Shown piece after piece: positions 1-7,167 of a stretch of 13,904 bases of DNA. Where the stretch lies: assembly GCA_937907715.1 (NCBI GenBank), contig CALERM010000147.1, forward strand, positions 1 to 13,904, read 5' to 3'. Positions within the stretch are counted from its first letter, which is position 1. Every line of letters starts with the position of its first letter. Position numbers and translations under genes: made by a program. The stretch comes from an uncultured Clostridia bacterium. Its GTDB lineage: Bacteria > Bacillota > Clostridia > Oscillospirales > Oscillospiraceae. The notes under the pieces were generated by a model, which had not been told where the DNA came from, made no database searches, and saw only the letters and a program-made list of their open reading frames with translations.

Positions 1-12
1 TGTTCCTTTTTC

Positions 13-44
13 AAAAACAGGAGGCTCCCCCAAAGGGAAGCCTC
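13..44 (-). terminator. Intrinsic terminator of the DUF2156-GNAT-dnaD-dnaI operon
   Basis: Read on the minus strand, a 10-bp stem (one U-G wobble, arms at 44-35 and 30-21) closes a 4-nt loop. Two bases later comes a run of five T (complement of the A run at 13-17). It starts about 48 bases past the stop codon of the DnaI-like gene, so it fits a Rho-independent terminator ending the minus-strand operon. Confidence 0.8.
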
Positions 45-91
45 GAGCCATTCCAATTCACATTGCAGTTGCCCGTTCCGACAGGCTAGTC

Positions 92-1084
92 TCAGATCTT
101 GCTTTCCATTTTCCGCAGCAGCCGCACATCCGTCCCGCAGAACTGATAGAGCGTATACGCCCCCAGCAGCCGCGAGGCAATCTGCGCCGAGTACCGCGCC
201 TCGAGCTCCGTGTCCGGCAGATTTGTCGAAACAATCGTAGGCTTTCCGGAAAGGAGCCTGCCGTTGACAATCTGATACAGCGCCGACACGGTAAACTGCG
301 TCGTCATTTCCGTCCCCAGATCGTCGATGATCAGAAGATCGGTCTGCAAATACTCGCCCGTCAGCGCGCCGTCTTCTTTCAGGCGAAACTTCTCCGTCTC
401 AAAATCGGAAAACAGCTTTCCTGCCGACACGTAGCACACGGAGTATCCCCGGTCGGCGACCGCGCGCGCAATGCAGCCGGAAAGAAGCGTCTTGCCGAGC
501 CCCGTTGCGCCCATGAACAAAAGAGAATCGCTGGAGGTCGAAAACGTCTTCGTGTAGCTCACGGCGCTCTCATAGACCCGTTTCATAACCGCGCGCGGGC
601 TGACGCCGAGCTTCGGGTCGATTCTCTCCGGATACACATCCAGCCGGAATTTATCAAAGCTCTCTTTCCCTGCGCCGAACGAATGCAGCAGCGCCTTCTT
701 CTGCTCCTGCCGGCAAAGCTCCTGCAAACACTCGCACATCGCAGCCCCGCGCCAGCCGCTGCCGCCGCAGAGCCTGCACACAGGTTCCCGCTCCAGATCC
801 TCGGGGTCAATATTCTCCGATTCCAGAATCCAGTCGCGCTCGCGCTGCAAGGACAGGTTTTCTTCCTTGAGCTTCTGCATCGCCTGCTCGGGGCTTTCGC
901 TTCCGCGGAAGGCGGCGGCATAGACCTTTGCGCTGGTTCTTCTCAGCTCGCGGTCAATTTCCGCCAGACGCGGCAGCTTTTCATAGATCGCGGCAATCCG
1001 CCGCTCGCAGTCGAGCTCATTCTGGCGGCGTGCCTGCTCGAGCCGCGCTTCGGCGCGGTGCAGGACCTCCTTCGAGTACGCCAT
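92..1084 (-). CDS. DnaI/DnaC-like AAA+ helicase loader (primosomal ATP-binding protein)
   Basis: A 330-residue AAA+ ATPase expected to bind the replicative helicase and load it on DNA at replication start. Seen: a charged, probably coiled N-terminal region (about 1-90); a cysteine cluster C103, C106, C117, C119 that looks zinc-binding; Walker A GATGLGKT at 192-199; Walker B ending in D254-D255; sensor-1 STN at 286-288; and a likely arginine finger in the SRLLG stretch (R305). A zinc-binding N-terminal half joined to a C-terminal AAA+ half is the layout of Bacillus DnaI; many databases name such proteins DnaC. The ATG at 1084 has a strong GGGGAGGAA site inside the end of the dnaD-like gene, three bases upstream, so the two are probably translationally coupled. 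It is the last gene before the terminator at 13-44. An alternative is an IstB/prophage-type DnaC, less likely given the DnaD partner. Confidence 0.9.
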   Translation of the reverse strand: MAYSKEVLHRAEARLEQARRQNELDCERRIAAIYEKLPRLAEIDRELRRTSAKVYAAAFRGSESPEQAMQKLKEENLSLQRERDWILESENIDPEDLEREPVCRLCGGSGWRGAAMCECLQELCRQEQKKALLHSFGAGKESFDKFRLDVYPERIDPKLGVSPRAVMKRVYESAVSYTKTFSTSSDSLLFMGATGLGKTLLSGCIARAVADRGYSVCYVSAGKLFSDFETEKFRLKEDGALTGEYLQTDLLIIDDLGTEMTTQFTVSALYQIVNGRLLSGKPTIVSTNLPDTELEARYSAQIASRLLGAYTLYQFCGTDVRLLRKMESKI

Positions 1085-1087
1085 GCG

Positions 1088-2005
1088 TTATTCCTCCCCG
1101 TTTTCAAGCATTCGCCGGATAGCGGCGCGCTGGATGTCGCTGAGCGCGTCGTCGTGATGCTGCACGTTGTAGCCGGGCTTTGCCGCACTGTGCGCCGGTT
1201 TTTCCGGCGGGCGGTCGCCCGCTTCGATCCGTTCGAGCGTGGTAAGTCCCTGTTCGTGCCAGCTTTTTAAAATCGAGTTGAGATACGGCCACTTGAGCCC
1301 GCCCGTGTTCATACACGTCTTTTCATACGCCAGCCGGATTTCCCGCTCGCCGAAGCCCCATGAAAGCCATGCGGCGATCAGCTTTTCCTCGCCCGCAGTC
1401 AGCTTGCGCCCTTCGATGCCGAGCAGACTCTGGATTTTTCCGATGTTCGCCTGCATTTGCAGCTGGCTCTGCATGTACACCGCCGCCTCCTCCATCGTAT
1501 CGATGCCGAGATCCGCCCAGCGGTACGCCTCTTTTTCGATGCTGCGGATCGACGGCATGCGCGTCTGCCCGCGCGTGCGGCTTCTCTGGATACAGTAGTT
1601 GATCAGGATGGAAATGACCTCCGGCGGAAGCCCGAGATAGCGGTAAACAGACAGGAGAATCTTGATCTCCTCCGTGCTCAGAAGCCGACCGAGCCTGCGC
1701 TGCGCCTCGCCGACCATGCTCGGAAACTCCGGGTTCGTGCGGTATTCACGCGTCACGTCCTGCTCGGTGTAGCCGGGCGCCTCGGCGGGGGCAAGATGCT
1801 TCGGCTCGTCCTGCGTGAGTCCCATCTGCCGCAGGCTCGCCGCGGCGAGATCCAGGCGCGACTGGCTCATGCGAAGGGCTTCCTGCGCCTGCGCCGGATC
1901 GTTTCCGGCGGCAAGGTACAGATACAAAAGCGCCGCGTCTGCGTTCGCGCAGGCAAGAAGCCTCTTGAGATCGCTATTCGATATGGTAATGCCTGCGTCG
2001 TACAT
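1088..2005 (-). CDS. DnaD-domain replication initiation protein (DnaB/DnaD-like)
   Basis: A 305-residue protein of the Gram-positive DnaD/DnaB primosome family, which remodels DNA and helps bring the helicase and its loader to the origin. Seen: an N-terminal region (about 1-65) that could be a winged helix; a first DnaD-like helical block at about 108-180; and a second at about 203-255 with the family's YxxxIxxxW pattern (Y241, I245, W249). The tail after 265 is polar and probably flexible. Two DnaD-like blocks and the downstream DnaI-like loader recall the Bacillus dnaB-dnaI pair, so it is probably the functional counterpart of DnaB, though DnaD cannot be excluded. A TTG one codon upstream of the chosen ATG is also in frame; ATG at 2005 is preferred, with AGAGAGGA eight bases ahead. 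It lies 38 bases downstream of the GNAT gene and is probably cotranscribed with it. Confidence 0.88.
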   Translation of the reverse strand: MYDAGITISNSDLKRLLACANADAALLYLYLAAGNDPAQAQEALRMSQSRLDLAAASLRQMGLTQDEPKHLAPAEAPGYTEQDVTREYRTNPEFPSMVGEAQRRLGRLLSTEEIKILLSVYRYLGLPPEVISILINYCIQRSRTRGQTRMPSIRSIEKEAYRWADLGIDTMEEAAVYMQSQLQMQANIGKIQSLLGIEGRKLTAGEEKLIAAWLSWGFGEREIRLAYEKTCMNTGGLKWPYLNSILKSWHEQGLTTLERIEAGDRPPEKPAHSAAKPGYNVQHHDDALSDIQRAAIRRMLENGEE

Positions 2006-2043
2006 CAATCGATTCCTCTCTGTTTCTTTGGTTTGGCTTCCCC

Positions 2044-2850
2044 TTATTCCAGGGAAAAGCCCATGTAAACCGGTTCAAAGTCCGGGTCGGGCTTGACCAG
2101 CCACTTGAGCATGCACCATGTCTCGCCATCGTCTGCGTGAAGCGCCGAAACAACCTCGTATTTTCCCGCGCCGCGCTTTTCCGCCAGCGCGCCGAGCCCT
2201 TCTGTTCCGGGCAGCAGCTCGCAGACAACCGCCCGCACGCCGTCTTTGCCGTCCTTGACTGCCGCGCAGCCCATGGCGTAGCCTGCCATCAGGCAGTAAA
2301 ATTTTCCGCCTGCCATCGCGTATTCCAGCTGCGCCTTGTCATAGCGCACGTGGGGAATGTCCCACAGCGCCGTCTCGCGCAGTCCCGCGTAGTCCTGCAC
2401 GCCGATTTCCGTCGCCTGCCCCGTCGGCTGTGCGCAGTCCAGAATCACTTTTTTTGCGCCGGTCTGCCGGACAAAGCCGCGCTCTGCATAGAAGTCCGCT
2501 AAGTCTTCGCTTGCCGGGCTTAACAGCAGCGCCTCAAAATAGCGCTTGCGAAGCTCCTTTTCCGCATAGGAAAGCAGCGCGCTGCAAAGCCCCTCGCCCT
2601 GCCGGTCCTTTTTTGTGGCGACGGCGTAGAGATAGGCGCACCTGCGCTGCTTTTCTTCCCTGACCATCGTCTGCGGCAGCGCAAAGAGCATAGATACCAG
2701 CGCCCCGCCGTCCTCCGCGCAGAAGCCTGCCGCGTTCGGGTAGACGGTCTCGAAGAACAGGTCGATGTCCTGCTGCTCGTCGCCGAATGCTTCCTTCCAG
2801 AGCGCTTTCAACACCGGGATATCCTCCCTGTCGGTTTTCCTGGTGCGCAT
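2044..2850 (-). CDS. GNAT family N-acetyltransferase
   Basis: A 268-residue protein whose N-terminal 135 residues form a GNAT domain using acetyl-CoA; the substrate is unknown. Seen: motif A, a beta strand followed by the CoA-pyrophosphate loop pattern (R/Q)xxGxG as RQGEGL at 83-88, and the DFYAERGF helix-turn near 119-126 typical of motif B. Residues about 145-268 form a second region without clear motifs. The two-part layout, longer than the usual 150-180 residue GNAT, resembles Eis-like or tandem acetyltransferases, but this is inference. The ATG at 2850 abuts the TAA of the upstream DUF2156 gene, with AGGAGGAAGG ahead of it, so coupling is likely. No obvious tie to the replication genes downstream. 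Confidence 0.8.
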   Translation of the reverse strand: MRTRKTDREDIPVLKALWKEAFGDEQQDIDLFFETVYPNAAGFCAEDGGALVSMLFALPQTMVREEKQRRCAYLYAVATKKDRQGEGLCSALLSYAEKELRKRYFEALLLSPASEDLADFYAERGFVRQTGAKKVILDCAQPTGQATEIGVQDYAGLRETALWDIPHVRYDKAQLEYAMAGGKFYCLMAGYAMGCAAVKDGKDGVRAVVCELLPGTEGLGALAEKRGAGKYEVVSALHADDGETWCMLKWLVKPDPDFEPVYMGFSLE

Positions 2851-3750
2851 TTACCCTTCCTCCTGTAAAAAAGCGTTGTATTTTTCGAGCAGGCACGTCG
2901 GCTGATACGACTCCTTTGCCTTGCGCAGCCCCGGCTCTCCCATGTCGTCCTCGCGGTTGAGGAACTGCAGCGCCGGATATTTCTGCGCAACCATGCGGGA
3001 AAACTCGCGGTTGATCATGGCGTAGGCGCCGTTGATGGCGGAATACGCCTTTTCAAAGCACACATCATAATACAGCTCGTTCATCCGCGCGCCCATGGAA
3101 AACGCGATGACCTCGCCGTTTTCGATCAGCATGAGACCGTCCATGCCGGACGCTTCAAAATGGTCGAACGCGCGGGCAATCGCCGTCTTTTCCTGTTCGA
3201 TCTGCTCGTTCCACTCGTGGACCTCGTACCACTTTTTCACCATATCGCGGCAGAGCTGCAAATTTTCCGGCGTGACGATCTCCGTCCGGAAATCCGGATG
3301 GTCCTGCTCGAAGCGGTTGCAGTGGTTGCGCTTTGCCTGCAGCTTCTTGCCGTGCAGCTCGGTCAGCTCCTCGACGGTGTAGATATAGTCGAACGAATCG
3401 CGGTAGGCGGTAAACGAAAATTTCCCCGGATAAAGCTGCTCCAGAAGCGCCTTTTTGTCGTCCGTCACGCCGCGCAGCACGAGCTTTTCTCCGCGCGCCT
3501 TCGCGTCGTCCAGAATCTCCTCCAGCGCCGGTTTTACGTCGCCCGCGCCCGCAGGATAAAGATACGTCGAAACGCCGTCTTTCGACAGCCGCTGCGTCAC
3601 GAAGCCCGCCGCCTGCGCGACCTCTCCGTAGTAGCACTCCCAGAAATACATATTGTGAAAAGACATGTCCGCGCCCGGAAGATTTGCAGGATAGGTGATG
3701 TCATGAATCCAGCCGTAGTCGGCAATGGACGGTTTGTGAAAATTCAGCAT
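2851..3750 (-). CDS. DUF2156 domain protein (phosphatidylglycerol lysyltransferase C-terminal-like)
   Basis: A 299-residue soluble protein matching the DUF2156 family, two GNAT-like folds related to the catalytic half of MprF and to FemX-type aminoacyl transferases. Seen: the conserved KxLQAKRNHCNRF stretch near 135-147 and the C-terminal LNREDDMGEPGLRKAK stretch near 263-278, both family hallmarks. There are no membrane segments, so it lacks the MprF flippase part and cannot simply be called a lipid lysyltransferase. A transfer reaction using aminoacyl-tRNA or acyl-CoA is plausible but unproven. It is first in the minus-strand operon; ATG at 3750 with a GAGG site about five bases upstream. 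Confidence 0.82.
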   Translation of the reverse strand: MLNFHKPSIADYGWIHDITYPANLPGADMSFHNMYFWECYYGEVAQAAGFVTQRLSKDGVSTYLYPAGAGDVKPALEEILDDAKARGEKLVLRGVTDDKKALLEQLYPGKFSFTAYRDSFDYIYTVEELTELHGKKLQAKRNHCNRFEQDHPDFRTEIVTPENLQLCRDMVKKWYEVHEWNEQIEQEKTAIARAFDHFEASGMDGLMLIENGEVIAFSMGARMNELYYDVCFEKAYSAINGAYAMINREFSRMVAQKYPALQFLNREDDMGEPGLRKAKESYQPTCLLEKYNAFLQEEG

Positions 3751-3777
3751 AAAAACCTCACGTTTTCTTTTTTGAGT

Positions 3778-3817
3778 CTATTATTTAGTATACTACATCT
3801 GTCAATCGATCTGTCAA
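3778..3817 (-). promoter_or_regulatory. Promoter region of the minus-strand operon with duplicated TTGACA
   Basis: On the minus strand, two TTGACA -35 matches (3817-3812 and 3805-3800) lie in an 11-nt direct repeat. The upstream one sits 16 bases from TAGTAT (3795-3790) or 19 from TATACT (3792-3787). The downstream one sits 16 bases from TAATAG (3783-3778). Either pairing could drive the DUF2156 gene; the choice cannot be made from sequence. Confidence 0.55.
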
Positions 3818-3819
3818 TC
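3797..3819. repeat. 11-nt tandem direct repeat in the divergent promoter region
   Basis: The 11-mer ATCTGTCAATC (plus strand) occurs at 3797-3807 and again at 3809-3819, a 12-nt period, just over one helical turn. Each copy contains a complete minus-strand TTGACA. It may be a two-site operator or just a duplicated -35 element. Confidence 0.85.
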
Positions 3820-3836
3820 ACCTCCGGCGGTATTTG

Positions 3837-3865
3837 TTGACAAAAACCTGAAAAACGGGTATGCT
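3837..3865 (+). promoter_or_regulatory. Sigma-A promoter of metG
   Basis: TTGACA at 3837-3842, a 17-base spacer, and TATGCT at 3860-3865. Transcription would start near 3872, giving a leader of about 55 bases before the metG ATG. That is too short for a T-box, so no tRNA-sensing control is apparent. Confidence 0.8.
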
Positions 3866-3926
3866 AGTTCTGCTAAAATTCCGCCGCGCTTTCATTCGGC
3901 GCAGGCGCAGAAAGAAGGAAGTTCCC

Positions 3927-5900
3927 ATGTGCGATACCTGTAAGAAAACCTTTTATATCACAACGCCGATCTATTATCCGTCGGCAAAGCTTCACATCGG
4001 TCACACCTACTGCACCGTCGCGTCCGACGCGATGGCGCGCTACAAGCGGCTGCAGGGCTATGATGTCATGTTCCTGACCGGCACCGACGAGCATGGTCAG
4101 AAGATTGAGGAAAAGGCGAAGGCAGCCGGCGTCACGCCGCAGCAGTTCGTCGACAACATCGTCACGGGCGAGAAGGGCGTTCTCGACCTGTGGAAGCTGA
4201 TGAACATCTCCAACGACCGCTTCATCCGCACGACGGACGATTATCATGTCGCGGCAATCCAGCGGATTTTCCGCAGAATGTATGAAAACGGCGATATTTA
4301 CAAGGGCTCGTACAAGGGCAAGTACTGCACGCCGTGCGAGTCGTTCTGGACCGAGAGCCAGCTCAAAGACGGCAAATGCCCCGACTGCGGCGGCGAGGTC
4401 CACGATGCAGAGGAAGAGGCGTATTTCTTCCGCCTTTCCAAGTACGCAAGCCGTGTGCGCAAGCTTCTGACCGAGACCGATTTTCTCGAGCCGAAGTCCC
4501 GCGTCAACGAAATGGTCAACAACTTTATTGACCCCGGTCTCGAGGACCTGTGCGTTTCGAGAACGAGCTTCACCTGGGGCGTTCCGGTGGACTTTGACCC
4601 GGGTCACGTGGTCTACGTGTGGATTGACGCGCTGTTCAACTACATGACGGCGCTCGGCTTTGAAAACGACCGGTATCACGATCTGGAAAAATACTGGCCG
4701 GCGGACGTTCACTTTGTCGGCAAGGAAATCGTCCGGTTCCACTCGATCATCTGGCCGGCAATGCTCATGAGCCTCGATCTGCCGCTTCCCAAAAAGGTCT
4801 ACGGTCACGGCTGGCTCGTCATGGACGGCGGCAAGATGTCGAAGTCCAAGGGCAACGTCGTCGACCCCTACGTGCTTGCCGAGATGTTCGGCGTGGACGC
4901 GCTGCGCTTTTTCCTGCTGCGCACGTTCCCGTTCGGCTCAGACGGCAGCTTCTCCAACGAGCTGCTCATCAACACGATCAATATTGACCTTGCCAACGAC
5001 CTCGGCAACCTTGTCTCCCGCACGACGGCGATGGTCGAAAAGTACTTTGGCGGCACCCTTCCCGAGACCCGCGCGGCGGGCGAGTTCGACGAGAGCCTGA
5101 TTGCTCTGGTTTCCGGTCTTCGCGACCGGTATGAGGCGCAGATGGAAAAGTTCCAGTTCCAGAACGCGCTCGACGAGGTCTTCAAGTGCATCCAGCGCGC
5201 CAACAAATATATCGACGAGACGATGCCCTGGGCGCTGGCAAAGGATGAGGCAAACAAGCCGCGCCTCGCAGCTGTCATGTACAATCTGCTGGAAACCATC
5301 CGTATCTGCACGACGCTGCTGCTGCCGTTCATGCCGGACTCCTGCGAAAAGATTTTCGCGCAGATCGGCGCAAATGCGGATGTCGAAACCTGGGACGCCG
5401 CCGCAGTATGGGGCAGGCTCCCGGCAGCCGTCACGGTCCACAAGGGCGAGGCAGTCTTCCCGCGCGTAGACGCCGAGAAGGCGCTCTCAAAGCTGGAAGA
5501 GCTGCATCAGCAGCAGCTCAGGAGCCTTCTTCCCGCGCTGGAAATTGAGCCGTATGCAACGGAAAAGGTCGACTTTGACACGTTCTGCAAGTCGGATCTT
5601 CGCGCCGTGAAGGTCAAAGCCTGCGAGCCGGTCAAAAAGAGCGACAAGCTGCTGAGGTTTACCCTCGACGACGGCACCGGCGCCGACCGCCAGATACTCT
5701 CCGGCATTCACAAGTTCTATGAGCCCGAGCAGCTCGTCGGCAAGACGCTCGTCGCGATCGTGAACCTGCCGCCCAGAAAGATGATGGGTCTTGCGTCCTG
5801 CGGCATGCTGCTTTCCGCCGTCCACACGGAAAAGGGCGAGGAAAAGCTGCACCTCATCATGATCGACGATTCGATTCCCGCAGGCGCGAAGCTTTGCTAA
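3927..5900 (+). CDS. metG: Methionine--tRNA ligase
   Basis: A 657-residue class I aminoacyl-tRNA synthetase that charges tRNA(Met) with methionine in the cytosol. Seen: HIGH at 23-26; GTDEHG at 52-57; a zinc knuckle with CxxC pairs at C134/C137 and C151/C154; KMSKS at about 303-307; a helical anticodon-binding domain at about 380-510; and a C-terminal Trbp111/EMAP-like tRNA-binding OB domain at about 549-657. The fused tRNA-binding domain and total length are normal for Firmicutes. ATG 3927 is chosen because AGAAGGAAG lies just ahead and the -10 box at 3860-3865 excludes earlier in-frame starts near 3861. Divergent from the DUF2156 operon; followed by a stem-loop and proC. Confidence 0.97.
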   Translation: MCDTCKKTFYITTPIYYPSAKLHIGHTYCTVASDAMARYKRLQGYDVMFLTGTDEHGQKIEEKAKAAGVTPQQFVDNIVTGEKGVLDLWKLMNISNDRFIRTTDDYHVAAIQRIFRRMYENGDIYKGSYKGKYCTPCESFWTESQLKDGKCPDCGGEVHDAEEEAYFFRLSKYASRVRKLLTETDFLEPKSRVNEMVNNFIDPGLEDLCVSRTSFTWGVPVDFDPGHVVYVWIDALFNYMTALGFENDRYHDLEKYWPADVHFVGKEIVRFHSIIWPAMLMSLDLPLPKKVYGHGWLVMDGGKMSKSKGNVVDPYVLAEMFGVDALRFFLLRTFPFGSDGSFSNELLINTINIDLANDLGNLVSRTTAMVEKYFGGTLPETRAAGEFDESLIALVSGLRDRYEAQMEKFQFQNALDEVFKCIQRANKYIDETMPWALAKDEANKPRLAAVMYNLLETIRICTTLLLPFMPDSCEKIFAQIGANADVETWDAAAVWGRLPAAVTVHKGEAVFPRVDAEKALSKLEELHQQQLRSLLPALEIEPYATEKVDFDTFCKSDLRAVKVKACEPVKKSDKLLRFTLDDGTGADRQILSGIHKFYEPEQLVGKTLVAIVNLPPRKMMGLASCGMLLSAVHTEKGEEKLHLIMIDDSIPAGAKLC

Positions 5901-5906
5901 AACGCG

Positions 5907-5935
5907 CACCCGGCTGGAAAACCAGCCGGGTGTTT
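5907..5935 (+). terminator. Stem-loop after metG, terminator or attenuator
   Basis: A perfect 11-bp stem (5907-5917 with 5922-5932) closes an AAAA loop and is followed by only three T before A-rich sequence. The T run is short and no promoter is visible before proC, so partial termination with read-through into proC is likely. Confidence 0.6.
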
Positions 5936-5953
5936 AAAAAGAAAGGATATGCT

Positions 5954-6748
5954 ATGATCTACGGCTTTATTGGTCTTGGCAATATGGCGGGCGCGATTAT
6001 CCGCGGCATGGCGGGGAGCGGAAGCTTTTCTTCTGACACGCTCTGCGGCTTCAACCGCTCGCCGGAAAAAACGCAGAGATTGGCGCAGGAAACGGGGCTT
6101 GTCCCATGTGAAAGCGCGCGGCAGGTCGCAGAACGCGCGAACGTTCTGGTGCTCGGCGTCAAGCCGCAGATGCTGCCGGATGTGCTGCCGCTGATTGCGC
6201 CTGCCGTCACGCCGAAAACACTTGTTGTGACAATTGCCGCCGGCAAGGGCTTCGGGTTTTACGCTTCCTATCTGGGCGATGTTCCGCTGGTTCGCGTGAT
6301 GCCCAATATCTGCGCGCAGGTGCTTTGCTCGGCAAGCGCCGTCTGCCCGAACAGCCTGTGCAGTCCTGCGCAGACGGAACTGGTGCGGGCAATGTTCCGC
6401 TCCGTGGGCGCGGTCTATGACATTCCCGAAGCGCAGTTTTCCGCGTTTTCGGCGCTCGGCGGCGCTTCGGGCGCGTTTGTGCAGATGTACATCGACGCGC
6501 TCTCGTCCGCAGGCGTGAAGGCGGGGCTTCCGCGCGCGCTGGCGCAGCAAATTGCCTGCCAGGCGACGCTCGGCGCGGCAACGCTCTGCCAGGAAACCGG
6601 CGAGCATCCGATGGCGCTGGTCGATAAGGTCACCTCGCCCGGCGGCACAACCATTGAGGGCGTCCACGCGCTCAAAAAGGCAGGCTTCGAGTCTGCCGTG
6701 ATTGAGGCGGTAAACGCCGTCGTCGAAAAGGACAGAAAACTGGGGTAG
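5954..6748 (+). CDS. proC: Pyrroline-5-carboxylate reductase
   Basis: A 264-residue enzyme reducing 1-pyrroline-5-carboxylate to proline with NAD(P)H, the last step of proline synthesis. Seen: an N-terminal Rossmann GFIGLGNMAGAI at 4-15; VKPQ at 69-72; RVMPN at 114-118; and the family signature region with SPGGTT at 228-233 in the C-terminal dimerisation domain. Length is normal for the family. ATG 5954 is chosen because GAAAGGA precedes it and the N terminus then starts directly at the first Rossmann strand; an in-frame extension to 5894 would overlap metG and the stem-loop. No own promoter is visible, so expression probably depends on read-through from metG. Confidence 0.95.
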   Translation: MIYGFIGLGNMAGAIIRGMAGSGSFSSDTLCGFNRSPEKTQRLAQETGLVPCESARQVAERANVLVLGVKPQMLPDVLPLIAPAVTPKTLVVTIAAGKGFGFYASYLGDVPLVRVMPNICAQVLCSASAVCPNSLCSPAQTELVRAMFRSVGAVYDIPEAQFSAFSALGGASGAFVQMYIDALSSAGVKAGLPRALAQQIACQATLGAATLCQETGEHPMALVDKVTSPGGTTIEGVHALKKAGFESAVIEAVNAVVEKDRKLG

Positions 6749-6756
6749 CCCATCAC

Positions 6757-6794
6757 AAAGCCGCCCGCAGAGTATCTTATCTGCGGGCGGCTTT
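6757..6794 (+). terminator. Intrinsic terminator of proC
   Basis: A perfect 15-bp stem (6757-6771 with 6780-6794) closes an 8-nt loop; the right arm ends in the T-run CTTTT. It starts nine bases past the proC stop. Because the left arm begins with AAA, it may also stop minus-strand transcription weakly. Confidence 0.88.
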
Positions 6795-7114
6795 TGCCGG
6801 AAAAACGCGGGCGCACCATGCGCCTCCGGCGTCAGGCAGAGCCGCAGCCTGATCCGCCGTGATCCCCCGGAAAGCCACCGGCGGGTATCTGCCCTTCGTG
6901 GTTCCGCCGCGCCCGGCAAAACACACGGCAAGACTCTGCACGCAGAGCCCCGGAACCGGAACAGCCAGCAGATCTTCGCGCGCTGCGCTCCGCCGAAAAG
7001 ACTTTTCTATGGAACGAAAGAAGCATCTTCTTTTGCGCGCTGCTGTAAGCTCTGGGGATAGTGTGCGCAGGTGCGCGCGGTTCATGCGCGCCAGGTTCTT
7101 CCTTCTTTCCGGCA
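6795..7114. other. Gene-free, hairpin-rich intergenic tract
   Basis: No convincing gene is seen. Open frames exist on both strands, but none has a good ribosome site or family motif. The tract is full of inverted repeats: GCCGGA/TCCGGC (6796-6801, 6825-6830) around GGCGCA/TGCGCC (6810-6815, 6819-6824); a 7-bp stem 6831-6837/6847-6853; 6869-6878 with 6898-6905; GTTCCG/CGGAAC (6901-6906, 6951-6956) around CTCTG/CAGAG (6934-6938, 6943-6947); and AAAGAAG/CTTCTTT (7017-7023, 7027-7033). A structured RNA or a decayed element is possible. Confidence 0.6.
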
Positions 7115-7143
7115 TTGACTTTCCGCAGTCAAACGGGTAAGAT
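7115..7143 (+). promoter_or_regulatory. Sigma-A promoter of the NUDIX gene
   Basis: TTGACT at 7115-7120, a 17-base spacer, and TAAGAT at 7138-7143. Transcription would start near 7150, so the leader is under 20 bases and holds little beyond the ribosome site AGAGGTGG (7155-7162). Confidence 0.8.
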
Positions 7144-7167
7144 GAATAGCAGCAAGAGGTGGAAAAC

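Noticed and set aside
3866..3926. Possible T-box leader before metG
   Set aside because: The leader is only about 55 bases, with no T-box sequence, specifier stem or terminator/antiterminator pair.
3873..4808. 311-codon minus-strand open frame opposite metG
   Set aside because: Antisense to the HIGH-to-KMSKS part of metG, no ribosome site and no motif.
5897..6931. 344-codon minus-strand open frame opposite proC
   Set aside because: It runs through proC, its terminator and the metG-proC stem-loop, with arginine-rich, motif-free sequence; a codon-bias shadow.
6795..7114. Known housekeeping RNA (tmRNA, RNase P, SRP RNA) in the intergenic tract
   Set aside because: The conserved sequences of these RNAs were looked for by eye on both strands and were not found.
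7159..7167. GTG at 7159 as start of the NUDIX gene
   Set aside because: It lies inside the Shine-Dalgarno sequence that serves the ATG at 7168 and has no ribosome site of its own.
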